Shown: positions 49,231 through 57,902 of the stretch, in pieces
How positions within the stretch are numbered: the first letter of the stretch is position 1
Layout: every line of letters starts with the position of its first letter
DNA from: Streptomyces sp. NBC_01276
Lineage (GTDB): Bacteria; Actinomycetota; Actinomycetes; Streptomycetales; Streptomycetaceae
Reading direction: 5' to 3'
Assembly: GCF_041435355.1 (NCBI RefSeq)
Contig: NZ_CP108443.1
Location: forward strand, 62,001-126,000
DNA length: 64,000 bases
Notes under the pieces: model-generated
Database searches by the model: none
The model's input: the letters and a program-made list of their open reading frames with translations, nothing else
Told to the model about the DNA's origin: nothing
Position numbers and translations under genes: made by a program

Positions 49231-50513
49231 GGTTCCTCCGGGGCGTCGTGGGCGGGTGCGGGTGCGGGCGCGGGCGCGGGTACGGGTACGGGTACGGGTA
49301 CGGGTACGGGCAGGATGCGCCAGCCGGCCACGAGCGCCCCGGCCAGCGCGAGCGCCGCCGTCCACAGGGCGGGCCCCTGCCCCCAGAAGGTCCAGGCGGC
49401 CCCGAAGCCCGCGGCGCCCAGCAGCCGGGCCAGCGCCTGGCCGGTCTGGAGCACCGCCAGCCCGCCGGCCCGGCGGTGCGCGTGCAGCAGGGGACCGGCC
49501 AAGGCCATCAGGACCCCGTCGGTGGAGGCGTAGAAGACGCCGAGGAGCGCCGGCACCGCGAACACGGTGGGCCAGGCAACGGGAAACAGCAGGACCGCAT
49601 ACGCTCCGAGCAGCGCGAGGTGTCCGGCCAGGAAGGGCAGCCGGCGCCCCACGCGGTCGGCGATCCGGCCCGCCGGGACGGCGCACACCAGGTACCCGGT
49701 GGCGGCGCCGAGCGGCAGCAGTGGGAAGAGGGCGGGCGGCAGGTCGAGGCCGCGCTGGATGAGCAGGTAGAGGAAGGAGTCGCCGATGGTGGCGGCTCCG
49801 AGCAGGGAAGTGGCGTACAGGATCCGGCGGAAGGCCGGGTCGCGAAGCGCCCCCTGCCGCAGGGGCGTCGACCGGACGGGCGGCGCGGGGGCGGCGGAGG
49901 GGACGTACAGGACGAGCAGGAGCACACCGAGCAGGCCCGTGCAGAAGCTGACGGCGAACACCGCGTCGTAGGCGTCGGCGGTGGCCCACAGCACGGCGAA
50001 TGCGGCGAGCGGGCCCAGCAGCGCGCCGGTGGTGTCCATGGCGCGGTGCACGCCGAACGCGCGGCCCAGTGTCTCCGGTGGGCCGCTGAGCGAGATGAGC
50101 GCGTCGCGCGGGGCGGTGCGCACGCCCTTGCCGAGTCGGTCGGCGGCGAGTGAGGCGGCGATCCCGGCGGTGGCGCCGCCGGCGAGGAGCAGCCCGAGCC
50201 GGGACAGCGCGGAGAGGAGGTAGCCCGCGCCGGCGACCCGCTTGTGACGGCCGCCGCGGTCGGCGAGCCGGCCGCCGAGGAGCCGTACCAGCGCGGTGGC
50301 TCCGTTGAACATGCCGTCCAGAAAACCGAACTGGAGGGGTGAGAGGCCGAGGCCCAGGACGAGGTAGAGCGGCAGCACGGCCGTGACCATCTCGGAGGAG
50401 ACGTCGGTGACGAGGCTGACCGCGCCCAGCGCGACGACCGTGGCGGGGACGCGCCGCCGGGCCCCGGCGGGGCGGGGCGGCGCGTCCGGGCGGCCGGTGT
50501 TGGCCAGGTACAT
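49227..50513 (-). CDS. MFS transporter
   Basis: 428 residues, ATG at 50513, whose A overlaps the metallophosphoesterase TGA (TGATG). Twelve hydrophobic segments occur in two halves: VVALGAVSLVTDVSSEMVTA, VLPLYLVLGLGLSPLQFGFL, then GATALVRLLGGRLADRGGRH (motif A), RLGLLLAGGATAGIAASLAA, AVFAVSFCTGLLGVLLLVLY; second half ILYATSLLGAATIGDSFLYL, PLLPLGAATGYLVCAVPAGR, AGHLALLGAYAVLLFPVAWP, DGVLMALAGPLLHAHRRAGG, ALWTAALALAGALVAGWRIL. The C-terminus is a Pro-Val/Pro-Ala dipeptide repeat coded by the hexamer repeat at 49256-49313. It is most similar in style to drug/metabolite exporters. The co-transcribed neighbours do not define a substrate. Confidence 0.82.
   Translation of the reverse strand: MYLANTGRPDAPPRPAGARRRVPATVVALGAVSLVTDVSSEMVTAVLPLYLVLGLGLSPLQFGFLDGMFNGATALVRLLGGRLADRGGRHKRVAGAGYLLSALSRLGLLLAGGATAGIAASLAADRLGKGVRTAPRDALISLSGPPETLGRAFGVHRAMDTTGALLGPLAAFAVLWATADAYDAVFAVSFCTGLLGVLLLVLYVPSAAPAPPVRSTPLRQGALRDPAFRRILYATSLLGAATIGDSFLYLLIQRGLDLPPALFPLLPLGAATGYLVCAVPAGRIADRVGRRLPFLAGHLALLGAYAVLLFPVAWPTVFAVPALLGVFYASTDGVLMALAGPLLHAHRRAGGLAVLQTGQALARLLGAAGFGAAWTFWGQGPALWTAALALAGALVAGWRILPVPVPVPVPVPAPAPAPAPAHDAPEEP
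49256..49313. repeat. GGGTACG/GGGTGCG hexamer-type tandem repeat inside the MFS gene
   Basis: GGGTAC repeated about five times (49286-49313) preceded by GGGCGC/GGGTGC units. It encodes the Val-Pro/Ala-Pro dipeptide tail. The six-base period keeps the frame; length variation would change only the tail. Confidence 0.7.
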
Positions 50514-51862
50514 CAGTGGCAGCTGTACTTCGGGCTGGTGTCCTTGACCCCGTCGGTACCGACGTAGCTCCAGCTGTAGCCGGAGTCGGTGAAGTCGAGC
50601 TTCAGGACGCCGTACTGGCCGCTGATGCGCTTCTGGCTGTTGGGCTGCACCTGCTCGATCGGGTAGGGCTCGGCGCCGCCCATGCCGCCGACGATCTCCA
50701 CGATCCCGTCGGCGGCCGCCTTGCCGTCGGGGTTCTGCGGCGCGAACCGCTCGTAGTGGTGGTCGTGTCCGTTGAGGACCAGGTCGGCCTTGGCGCCGTA
50801 GAGGATCTTCCAGACGGGCTTGGAGACGGGGTCGTTGCCGTGTCCGCCCGAGGAGTACAGCGGGTGGTGCCAGTAGGCGGCGATGCACTGCTTGCCGTTG
50901 GCGGCGAGGTCGGCCTTGAGCCAGTCGATCTGGGCGGCCTGGTCGAAGGCGTTGGAGTCGAGGGCGATGAAGTGCCAGTTGCCCTCGTCGAAGCTGTAGT
51001 AGCTCTTGCCCTGGGGGTAGGCGATGTTCCCGAAGTACGTCTTGTATCCGGCGAGGGAGCCGGCCGGGTCGTACGTCTCGTGGTTGCCGGGCACGGGGTG
51101 GGTCTTGTCCTTGAAGGCCCCCCAGCTCTTGTCGTAGTAGGCGCGGAAGTCGGCGATCCGGGCGTCGTCGTACTGGTTGTCGCCCATCGTCAGGTAGAAC
51201 TTCGGGTCGATCTGCCGGGCCAGGGCGGCGGTCTTCGGGTGCGCGCAGCCGCTGTCGGAGGCCGTGCACTGGGCGGCGATGTCACCGGCCGCGACGACCG
51301 TGAAGGCGCCGCCGCCGGGGGGCGGGCCGCTGTCGGTGGTGCCGTAGACCTCGGCCTCGAAGAGGGAGTAGCCGTACGCCGTGCCGCGCGCCGTGCCGTA
51401 CACGCGCAGGTACCTGCCCTTGCCGGAGAGGCCGGCGAGTTCGTCGGTGCCGCCGTTGCCGGCCTTCTCTTCGGCGATCTTGGTCCAGGTCGTGCCGTCG
51501 GTGGAGACCTCGACGCGGTAGGCCTTGGCGTAGGCGGACTCCCAGGTCAGCTTGACCCGGGAGACGGTGGCGCCGGCCCCGAGGTCGACGCGGATCCACT
51601 GCGGGTCCTTGCCCTCGGCGCTGGCCCAGCGGGTCGAGGCGGAGCCGTCGAAGGCGTTCGCGGCGCCGAGCGAGGAATTCTCGGTGGACGAGGCGGTGGC
51701 CGGCCTGCCGCGCGAGATGAGCGGGTCGGCCGCGGCCCCCGCCCGGCCGGGCCAGGCGAGGAGGAGCCCGGCGACGAGGGCGAGCACGGCGGTTAAGACT
51801 AGGAGGGCGGGCCGAAGCCGGATGCCGGATGTGGGTGGTGGGGTGGAGGCGTGCAGGTGCAT
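50513..51862 (-). CDS. Secreted metallophosphoesterase with an F5/8-type C domain
   Basis: 449 residues, ATG at 51862 preceded by AAGGAG. A signal peptide (ALLVLTAVLALVAGLLLAWP) is present. Residues about 55-175 are an F5/8-type C (discoidin) sugar-binding domain: RPATASSTENSSLGAANAFD, GSASTRWASAEGKDPQWIRV, DLGAGATVSRVKLTWESAYA, GRYLRVYGTARGTAYGYSLF. Residues about 190-449 are a calcineurin-like phosphoesterase: AAGDIAAQCTASDSGCAH, FYLTMGDNQYDDARIADF, HPVPGNHETYDPAGSL, CIAAYWHHPLYSSGGHGND and DLVLNGHDHHYERFAP. All the metal-binding motifs (GDI, GDNQ, GNHE, H, GHDHHYE) are present. Probably a cell-surface phosphatase anchored to glycans. First gene of a coupled three-gene unit. Confidence 0.88.
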   Translation of the reverse strand: MHLHASTPPPTSGIRLRPALLVLTAVLALVAGLLLAWPGRAGAAADPLISRGRPATASSTENSSLGAANAFDGSASTRWASAEGKDPQWIRVDLGAGATVSRVKLTWESAYAKAYRVEVSTDGTTWTKIAEEKAGNGGTDELAGLSGKGRYLRVYGTARGTAYGYSLFEAEVYGTTDSGPPPGGGAFTVVAAGDIAAQCTASDSGCAHPKTAALARQIDPKFYLTMGDNQYDDARIADFRAYYDKSWGAFKDKTHPVPGNHETYDPAGSLAGYKTYFGNIAYPQGKSYYSFDEGNWHFIALDSNAFDQAAQIDWLKADLAANGKQCIAAYWHHPLYSSGGHGNDPVSKPVWKILYGAKADLVLNGHDHHYERFAPQNPDGKAAADGIVEIVGGMGGAEPYPIEQVQPNSQKRISGQYGVLKLDFTDSGYSWSYVGTDGVKDTSPKYSCH

Positions 51863-52039
51863 GCCTGACTCCTTGACCTGGGAACGGCGAGAGCTGGACA
51901 CCGTGCGGGGAACGCCGCCCTCCGGACCCCGGGGCGAACAGGGGACGGCGTCACGGCGGCCGGGTCAGAGCTCTCGCTGAGCACGTCATGCCCATGCCAT
52001 CAGGCACCGTGCCGGGCCGCCGTCGGGGAGCGTAGCCGA

Positions 52040-52054
52040 TAGGAAAGTTTCCTA
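52040..52054. promoter_or_regulatory. 15-bp palindrome upstream of the metallophosphoesterase operon
   Basis: TAGGAAA-G-TTTCCTA (52040-52054), 178 bases before the ATG at 51862. Its form matches operators of ROK- or LacI-like regulators that I recall upstream of Streptomyces secreted-hydrolase genes, but the binding protein cannot be named. Confidence 0.55.
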
Positions 52055-52258
52055 CCAGTGGTTCGGCCGGGCCGGCGCGAGCGAACAGGCGGGCCGCCGG
52101 TACGTGCCTCCGTGAGGGCGTGGGGCAGGGCGAGAATCGCTCACGCCGCCTCCGGCAACCGGCCGTTCAGCCCGATGGCCAGGCGTCCTGGGGCTGTAGG
52201 TCCCGGATGACCAGGCGGAACTGCGCAGTGGAGGCCGGCCGTGGGGAGTCGGGGGCGG

Positions 52259-52849
52259 TCAGCACTGCCACAGGAGTGCCGCGCGGCCGCACGGGGTGCA
52301 GGTGTGCGCGTAGGCGCGGCCGGAGCCGAAGTTCATCGCGGTCACGGGGTCGGGGCCTTCAGCGAGTTCAACGGTGAAGTCCATGGGCTGCGCGCAGGTG
52401 GGACAGGAGGGGGTCTCATCGTCCTGGAGCCAGTCGGGGGTGCCGCCGAGCCGGCCCAGGACCGTCGCGGTGCCGGGTGCCGTGCGGGCGGGTACGGCGG
52501 CGCGGACGGCGCCGAGTCCGAGGAGGTCCTGAGCCACGCCGTCGGGAGCCGGTACGGGCTCCAGTCCGCCGTCGGGGAGCAGCAGGGCGAGGTTGCCGCC
52601 CGCGGTGGGGCTCCATTGCGTGCACTGCCCGGGGCGGTTCGCGCACATGAACAGGGCCAGTACCCCGGGGGCGGGGCCGGTGTGTCCGGGGAGGTCGCCG
52701 AGGCGGATCTGGGCGAGGAACTGCAGGGGTGCGGCGCACGCGGCACAGGCCGGCCACGGGGTGCCGGCGGGGGCCAGCGGCGTGCCGCCGGTGCGGGTGA
52801 CCGGGGCGTCCGGGGCGACCGGCCCGCCGTCGAGGAGGAGCATCGTCAT
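52259..52849 (-). CDS. Zinc-ribbon protein resembling DUF1963-type proteins
   Basis: 196 residues from an ATG at 52849 (MTMLLLDGGPVAPDAPVTRT); an ATG at 52843 is also in frame. It has several Cys-x-x-Cys pairs: PACAACAAPLQFLAQIRLGD, CANRPGQCTQW, PSCPTCAQPMDFTVELAEGP and HTCTPCGRAALLWQC, arranged as two or three zinc ribbons separated by an insertion. The GDLP/FMCANRPGQC signature is similar to DUF1963 (YwqG) proteins. No catalytic site; probably a small structural or binding protein. It stands between the operon above and the glycosyltransferase gene with no overlaps. Confidence 0.65.
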   Translation of the reverse strand: MTMLLLDGGPVAPDAPVTRTGGTPLAPAGTPWPACAACAAPLQFLAQIRLGDLPGHTGPAPGVLALFMCANRPGQCTQWSPTAGGNLALLLPDGGLEPVPAPDGVAQDLLGLGAVRAAVPARTAPGTATVLGRLGGTPDWLQDDETPSCPTCAQPMDFTVELAEGPDPVTAMNFGSGRAYAHTCTPCGRAALLWQC

Positions 52850-53063
52850 GCCGGGAATGTACGCGCGGGGATACGGCGGGCCGGTGGGCGGGGTCGGGGC
52901 GGTGTGCGCCGCCGAGGCCCTGGCCAGGAGGACGAAGCGGAAGGTGACCGGATCCAGGGGCGGCTGCCGGATCCCGCGAGCGCGGGGTGGCCGGTGCGGC
53001 AAGCTTGGACCGGCGCGCCACCGAACTGCTGCGAAACCACGCGTGAGAGGAACGGGCAACGGA

Positions 53064-53933
53064 ATGCCGAAGATCGGGGTTGTGGTCCTGACCATGGGCG
53101 ACCGGCCCGCAGAGCTGCGAGCCCTGCTGGACTCGGTCGCCGCCCAGGAAGGCGATCCGGCAGCGGTCGTGGTCCTGGCCCAGGGCGTTGCCCTGTCCCC
53201 GCTCCCGGACGGGGTGGACGGGGTCGAGCTGCCGGAGAACCTGGGGATCCCAGGTGGCCGTAACGCCGGCGTGCGGTGGCTGCGTGAGCGCGGCGGCGTC
53301 GACGTCGTGGTGGTCCTGGACGACGACGGATCGCTGCCGCGTACGGACACCTTCCGGCTGGTCCGGGAAGCATTCGCCGCCAACCAACGTCTGGGCGTCG
53401 CCGGCTTCCGGATCGCGGACGAGACCGGAGCGAGCCAGCGCCGCCACGTCCCCCGCCTGGGCGGCCGGAACCCGCTGGTGTCCGGACCGGTGACGACGTT
53501 CCTCGGCGGCGGCCACGCCATCCGCATGAGCGTGATCGACCAAGTGGGCGACTTCCCCGCCCCGTTCTTCTACGCCCACGAGGAAACCGACTTCGCCTGG
53601 CGGGCGCTGAACGCCGGATGGGAGATCGACTACCGGGCTGACATGGTGCTGCAGCACCCGCGCACCGCGGCCTCCCGCCACAAGGTGTACTACCGCAACA
53701 CCGGCCGGAACCGGGTCTGGCTGGCCAAGCGGCACCTGCCGGCCGTCCTCGTACCGGTCTACCTGGCGACGTGGGCCGCGTACACCCTGGTGCAACGACC
53801 ACCGCTGTCGGGGCTGGTCGCCTGGTGGTCCGGCTTCTTCGAAGGGGTACGCACACCGTGCCCGCCCAGGCGGCCCATGCGGTGGCGGACAGTATGGCGG
53901 ATGACACGGCTGGGCCGCCCCCCGGTCTTCTGA
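53064..53933 (+). CDS. Family 2-type glycosyltransferase
   Basis: 289 residues, ATG at 53064. GT-A fold: IGVVVLTMGDRPAELRALLD, LPENLGIPGGRNAGVRWLRE, VDVVVVLDDDGSLPRTDTFR (the DDD acid cluster, equal to the DxD metal site), FLGGGHAIRMSVIDQVGDFP, FYAHEETDFAWRALNAGWEI (the ED catalytic base region), then a C-terminal HLPAVLVPVYLATWAAYTLV. It transfers an activated sugar to an unknown acceptor. A C-terminal hydrophobic segment may anchor it to the membrane. It is not part of an obvious polysaccharide cluster. Confidence 0.85.
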   Translation: MPKIGVVVLTMGDRPAELRALLDSVAAQEGDPAAVVVLAQGVALSPLPDGVDGVELPENLGIPGGRNAGVRWLRERGGVDVVVVLDDDGSLPRTDTFRLVREAFAANQRLGVAGFRIADETGASQRRHVPRLGGRNPLVSGPVTTFLGGGHAIRMSVIDQVGDFPAPFFYAHEETDFAWRALNAGWEIDYRADMVLQHPRTAASRHKVYYRNTGRNRVWLAKRHLPAVLVPVYLATWAAYTLVQRPPLSGLVAWWSGFFEGVRTPCPPRRPMRWRTVWRMTRLGRPPVF

Positions 53934-53979
53934 CGGGCGGACACCCGGCGTGTCAGGCGCGGGCCGAAACGCCCTCCGG

Positions 53980-54207
53980 TCAGGCGGTCTCCGGGCGCTG
54001 GGGCGCCTTCCGCAGCTTCACGCCGCCGACGATGAGTGCCAGCCCCACGACGACGACGCCGAGGTAAGCGGTGGACGGAAGGTCGACGATCTTGTGCATC
54101 CAGCCCCACTCCGTGCCGAAGAAGGTCTGCGAAGCGAAGCTGACGAGCCCCTGGGCTCCTACGACGTAGCCGATGCTTTCGATGGTGTACCCGATGGTTG
54201 TTCGCAC
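53980..54207 (-). CDS. Small two-helix membrane protein
   Basis: 75 residues from a GTG at 54207 preceded by GAGAGG. Hydrophobic segments IESIGYVVGAQGLVSFASQT and TAYLGVVVVGLALIVGGVKL are joined by FFGTEWGWMHKIVDLPS. It ends in the basic KLRKAPQRPETA. Function unknown; small membrane proteins of this type are often missed. It is convergent with the glycosyltransferase gene. Confidence 0.65.
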   Translation of the reverse strand: MRTTIGYTIESIGYVVGAQGLVSFASQTFFGTEWGWMHKIVDLPSTAYLGVVVVGLALIVGGVKLRKAPQRPETA

Positions 54208-54496
54208 GGATCGATCCTCTCGCGGCGGTTCCGCAAGATCCTCCTCCCCAGGGCCGAAAACGCAGTAGGCCAAAGGATGCAGTCGCCCGCGCAGAGCAAC
54301 GGCACAGCACCATCCCGCCGCGGCGGAGGAGTGGTCGGCAGCAGACCGGCACTCCCTCCGGCGGGGGTCAGCATCCTCCGTCGTAGAGCGCCTGCAGCAG
54401 CGGCCCCTGACGGTGGGTATCCGCGCCGCCCGGCAGTCGATGGCCACGAGGAAGGACCTGGTCGCTTCGCGAATGCGCACCGGCCACGCTACGACG

Positions 54497-54877
54497 CTAT
54501 CCCGGCTGTCCCGCGCTGCGCGGTGACAGCCGCCGTGTGATCCGGTCGAACAGTTCCGTCAGCGGCTCGCCGATGTCCCGGCCGAACTCGGTCAGCCCGT
54601 AGGTGACCTGAGGCGGCGTCGTCGGCTCGACCTTCCGCCAGACCAGGCCGTCCTGGACCAGCGCGCGCAGGGTCTGGGCGAGCATCTTCTCGCTGATGCC
54701 CTGGATGCCGTCGCGGAGCTCGTAGAACCGGAGATCGTTGCTCCGCAAGGCGATCAGTACCCAGGTACCCCACCTGCTGGTCACATGGTCGACCACATCG
54801 CGCGCGGGGCAGTCGGTGTGAAACACCTCATACCGTTGCCCCGCCTCGGCCTGGTTGAGCTGCGCGCCTTCCACCAT
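54497..54877 (-). CDS. HxlR-family winged-helix regulator
   Basis: 126 residues, ATG at 54877. The family signature is clear: EVFHTDCPARDVVDHVTSRW, GTWVLIALRSNDLRFYELRD, GIQGISEKMLAQTLRALVQD, GLVWRKVEPTTPPQVTYGLT, EFGRDIGEPLTELFDRIT. The conserved Cys (DCPARD) may sense redox or reactive electrophiles as in other HxlR proteins. It is divergent from an NmrA-like oxidoreductase and separated by 91 bases containing GGTA/TACC half-sites. Confidence 0.88.
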   Translation of the reverse strand: MVEGAQLNQAEAGQRYEVFHTDCPARDVVDHVTSRWGTWVLIALRSNDLRFYELRDGIQGISEKMLAQTLRALVQDGLVWRKVEPTTPPQVTYGLTEFGRDIGEPLTELFDRITRRLSPRSAGQPG

Positions 54878-54895
54878 GTGATGAGCTTACCCCCA

Positions 54896-54909
54896 GGTAT
54901 GTCCTTACC
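54896..54909. promoter_or_regulatory. GGTA-x6-TACC inverted half-sites in the HxlR/NmrA intergenic region
   Basis: GGTA (54896-54899) and TACC (54906-54909), spacer TGTCCT, with another TTACC-type half just before. Candidate HxlR operator overlapping the divergent promoters; not confirmed by other copies in the window. Confidence 0.4.
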
Positions 54910-54968
54910 AAGAGTTAGCCCTGCTCCTAGCGTCGAAGCCACATCGGACATCGAACAAGGAGCTGATC

Positions 54969-55808
54969 ATGATCGTGGTGACCGGAGCTACGGGGAATGT
55001 GGGCCGGCCGTTGACGCGGGCACTGGCCGAGGCGGGCCGGCAGGTGACGGCGGTGTCGCGGCACGCGGCGGCGGCGCCCGACGGTGTCCGCCACATGGTG
55101 GCCGATCTGGCCGAGCCGAACGGCCTTGAGCCCGCGCTGGCCGGGGCGAAGGCGCTGTTTCTGCTGCTGTCCGGCGATATGCACGCCGTCGGGGCCCACC
55201 CGGCCGACATCATCGGCCAAGCCGTGGCCGGCGGGGTCCGCCGGGTCGTCCTGCTCTCCTCGCTGGGCGTGGCGACCAGGCCCTTCGGCGCGACGCGGAT
55301 CGCGATACGAGAGGTGGAGGACGCACTGCGGGACTCCGGCCTGGACTGGACCATCCTGCGGCCGGGCGGCTTCGCCTCCAACGCCCTGTGGTGGGCCGAG
55401 TCCGTCCGCACGCGGCGGGTCGTCGCCGCGCCCTTCGGCGATGTCGGGGTGCCGATCATCGACCCTGCGGACATCGCCGAGGTCGCGGCGGCCTGCCTGC
55501 TGGACGACCGGCACACCGGCCGTGTGTACGAACTGACGGGCCCTGAGGTGATCACGCCGCGCCGGCAGGCGGAGGCCATCGCCACCGCCCTGGGCTCGCC
55601 GGTGCGGTTTCAGGAACTCACCCGCGACGAGGCCAGGGCCGCCATGGCCCGGAGCATGCCCGTGGAACTCGCCGAGGACACCCTGGACATCCTCGGCGCC
55701 CCGAACCCAGCCGAGCTGCGCGTCAGCCCGGACACGCTGGAGGTCCTCGGTCGCGCCCCGCGCCCCTTCGCCGACTGGGCGGCCCGCAACGTCGCCGCGT
55801 TCCGCTGA
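54969..55808 (+). CDS. NAD(P)-binding NmrA-like oxidoreductase
   Basis: 279 residues, ATG at 54969 with AAGGAG upstream. Rossmann start MIVVTGATGNVGRPLTRALA (TGATGxxG), then VTAVSRHAAAAPDG, AGAKALFLLLSGDMHAVGAH, AGGVRRVVLLSSLGVATRPF and DWTILRPGGFASNALWWAES. C-terminal part PGRVYELTGPEVITPRRQAE resembles NAD(P)H-binding quinone oxidoreductase-like or NmrA-type proteins. Likely acts on quinones or reactive aldehydes. The divergent HxlR regulator next to it is the expected regulator. Ends at a strong hairpin. Confidence 0.87.
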   Translation: MIVVTGATGNVGRPLTRALAEAGRQVTAVSRHAAAAPDGVRHMVADLAEPNGLEPALAGAKALFLLLSGDMHAVGAHPADIIGQAVAGGVRRVVLLSSLGVATRPFGATRIAIREVEDALRDSGLDWTILRPGGFASNALWWAESVRTRRVVAAPFGDVGVPIIDPADIAEVAAACLLDDRHTGRVYELTGPEVITPRRQAEAIATALGSPVRFQELTRDEARAAMARSMPVELAEDTLDILGAPNPAELRVSPDTLEVLGRAPRPFADWAARNVAAFR

Positions 55809-55889
55809 AACTGCCCCGCACGCCCGGCGATCCACCGCTGACAGCCGCCGGGCCGGAACCGACCCTGCGAACGCAGTGGACCGCCGTAC

Positions 55890-55925
55890 GCCGTAGGGCC
55901 AACCAGCGCGCGTTGGCCCTACGGC
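55890..55925. terminator. 14-bp perfect hairpin
   Basis: GCCGTAGGGCCAAC (55890-55903) and GTTGGCCCTACGGC (55912-55925) with an 8-base loop, 81 bases after the NmrA-like gene's stop. Confidence 0.8.
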
Positions 55926-55974
55926 CTGGATTCCCGGGTCGGGCCGCCGTGCGGGTAGCGGCCGTCAAGGCGGA

Positions 55975-56313
55975 GTGAGGGAGCGGGGGGATACGGCCAC
56001 CGCGCGCGGTCCCGGCCAACCTGTTCGCCCGCGCAGGACGTTCGCCGTCGGCGTGGCCGGGGTGCTCGTGGCGGCTGGGGCCGTCTGCGGGGCGTGGACG
56101 ATGTGGGGCCACGATGATGACGTGACGGTCGAGGCGGTGTGCGCGCTCGACACCAGCCGCCGCGAGTACGTCACCCACAACGCGGCGTGGGTGATCGTCG
56201 CGAAGGTCGCCGACAACACCCGCACCACCCCCGACGCGTGGACCCGCGCCGTCGCCGAGGCCACCCCACAGCCGCCGTGCGAGGACATCGTCACGGGCGC
56301 ACCGACCGGCTAG
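55975..56313 (+). CDS. Small membrane-anchored protein
   Basis: 112 residues from a GTG at 55975; the adjacent start is weak. After a basic segment comes one hydrophobic helix (FAVGVAGVLVAAGAVCGAWT), then a small acidic external domain with VEAVCALDTSRREYVTHNAA and TPQPPCEDIVTGAP. Two external Cys may pair. Function unknown. Confidence 0.5.
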   Translation: MRERGDTATARGPGQPVRPRRTFAVGVAGVLVAAGAVCGAWTMWGHDDDVTVEAVCALDTSRREYVTHNAAWVIVAKVADNTRTTPDAWTRAVAEATPQPPCEDIVTGAPTG

Positions 56314-56382
56314 GACCTGCCCGATGGGTCGTGCGAGCTGGTCAGGGCCGTGGTCTAGTGTTCGCTGGACGAGGGGGGGCGC

Positions 56383-56778
56383 ATGCCGCGCGATACGGCC
56401 GCAGCAGAGGCGGGGCTGAAGGGGATCACGTTTCCTGCCTGGCACGGCAAGCACTACGTGACCCTGGCCGAGCTACTGGTTCGCCTCGGTAGTTTCGGCT
56501 TGGACCTGACCTGGCATGTCGAGTTCGACGAGATCGTCGATCCTCGCTGTGCCGAGATGGAGAGAAGGTCCGCTGACGCAGGGATGGACACGTTGACGCT
56601 GTTGTCGTTGACGACGCCTTTCCTCCAGCTGATCGACGCCGAAGCACGGGGGTTCGCCGACGACAAGCTGGTGCTCGTCCTGACCGAATTCGACAGCTCG
56701 TTGTGGGACGTCAGGGCTGTCGACGAGCGCGTACTCAGCGAACTGCGCCACCACTACCCGGGTGCCAAGGACCTCTGA
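56383..56778 (+). CDS. Conserved hypothetical protein, immunity-like
   Basis: 131 residues, ATG at 56383. It has LKGITFPAWHGKHYVTLAEL, LVRLGSFGLDLTWHVEFDEI, VDPRCAEMERRSADAGMDTL, LSLTTPFLQLIDAEARGFAD and DKLVLVLTEFDSSLWDVRAV. The length, acidic strands and helices are reminiscent of small immunity-like proteins, but no family name is secure. Followed directly by an IS5 remnant. Confidence 0.65.
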   Translation: MPRDTAAAEAGLKGITFPAWHGKHYVTLAELLVRLGSFGLDLTWHVEFDEIVDPRCAEMERRSADAGMDTLTLLSLTTPFLQLIDAEARGFADDKLVLVLTEFDSSLWDVRAVDERVLSELRHHYPGAKDL

Positions 56779-56788
56779 ACGGGGCGCT

Positions 56789-56870
56789 TCACTGCGGACG
56801 GAACCATAGGCGGATCGCGGCCACGGTGACCGTCCCGTAGAAGACGTACGCCCGCTTGTCGAAGCGCGAG
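56789..56870 (-). pseudogene. IS5-family transposase C-terminal remnant
   Basis: The minus strand reads RFDKRAYVFYGTVTVAAIRL, WFRPQ and TGA at 56789. This is the end of the same IS5-type transposase family as the remnant at 7736-7890, more complete at its C-terminus. Nothing upstream is recognisable. Confidence 0.65.
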
Positions 56871-57032
56871 TTCCCAGCGGGAGCGTCGCACGACCCGTCG
56901 GACACAACCTAGCCCCGTCCGCGGAACGGGCTCCCGGAACGGCTCACCCGTCACACCACGAACGGCCGTCGGCGGTTCGCCACCGGCGTCCGTGAGGCCG
57001 ACGGCTTCGCCGGGACCTCAGGGCACCGGGCG

Positions 57033-57065
57033 CGCGTGCCCCCGCCGAGTCGGCAGGGGCACGCG
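57033..57065. terminator. Hairpin with internal second stem
   Basis: CGCGTGCCCC (57033-57042) and GGGGCACGCG (57056-57065) with an inner GCCGA/TCGGC stem separated by one C-A mismatch. It lies 97 bases beyond the hydrolase gene's stop on the minus strand. Confidence 0.75.
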
Positions 57066-57161
57066 GCGTGGACACGCGCAGGAGCGGCCAGGACCCGACC
57101 CCGACGCGGAGCGTCCTGGCCGGCACGGCCTACCGTCTGCCGGTGGCCTGACGTCCCGGCC

Positions 57162-57902
57162 TCACCTCAGGTGCCGGGCGAAGAACCGGGCCGCAGCCTC
57201 CCCCGCGTGCTGGGGGACGCCCGTGTGCCCGCCCATGTTGGCGTGGAGGGACTTCTCCTCGGAGCCGAAGGCGTCGAACAGGTCCAGGGACGCCTGCCGG
57301 TCGTTCCCCTCGTCGTCCCACTGCAACAGGACGTGCAGCGGGATCGTGACCTGGCGGGCCTCCTCGAAGACGGCACGAGGCACGAAGCTCCCGGCGAAGA
57401 GTCCAGCGGCCACGATGCGCGGCTCGACCACCGCGAGGCGAACGCCGATGGAGATCACTCCCCCCGAGTACCCGACCGGGCCGTCGATCTCGGGCAGCGA
57501 CAGGAGGGCGTCCAGGGCGGCCCGCCATTCCGGGACCGCCTTGTCGACGAGCGGGAGGACGAGGGCGTCGATGACCTCGTCGCTGACCGGCTCGCCGGCT
57601 TCCATCGCCTGGCGCAGGTCGGCGCGGGCCTGCTCGGCGGCGGGCCAACGGGGCCGGTCGCCGCTTCCGGGGAGCTCGATGGTGGCCGCGGCGAAGCCGT
57701 CCGCCGCGGCCTGCCGGGCCCGGTCCACGAGGCGGGGGTACATCTTGCGCAGGCCGAGCGGGGGGTGGCCGAGCAGGATCAGCGGCACCGGTGCGGCGGC
57801 GGAAGCGGAAGCGGGCGTCCACAGGACGCCGGGGATCTCACCGAGGGTGAATTCGCGCTCCAGGACGCCGTCGTCGAGGAGCTGTTCAGAGATGAAGTGC
57901 AT
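57162..57902 (-). CDS. Dienelactone-hydrolase/alpha-beta-hydrolase-like protein
   Basis: 246 residues, ATG at 57902. The alpha/beta fold has LGEIPGVLWTPASASAAAPV, PLILLGHPPLGLRKMYPRLV, AAATIELPGSGDRPR, the nucleophile elbow in DGPVGYSGGVISIGVRLAVV, then TIPLHVLLQWDDEGNDRQAS (acid) and KSLHANMGGHTGVPQHAGEA (catalytic His). G-Y-S-G-G keeps the Ser, and Asp and His sit in the expected order. Substrate unknown; dienelactone-like small esters or acyl compounds are likely. Confidence 0.8.
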   Translation of the reverse strand: MHFISEQLLDDGVLEREFTLGEIPGVLWTPASASAAAPVPLILLGHPPLGLRKMYPRLVDRARQAAADGFAAATIELPGSGDRPRWPAAEQARADLRQAMEAGEPVSDEVIDALVLPLVDKAVPEWRAALDALLSLPEIDGPVGYSGGVISIGVRLAVVEPRIVAAGLFAGSFVPRAVFEEARQVTIPLHVLLQWDDEGNDRQASLDLFDAFGSEEKSLHANMGGHTGVPQHAGEAAARFFARHLR

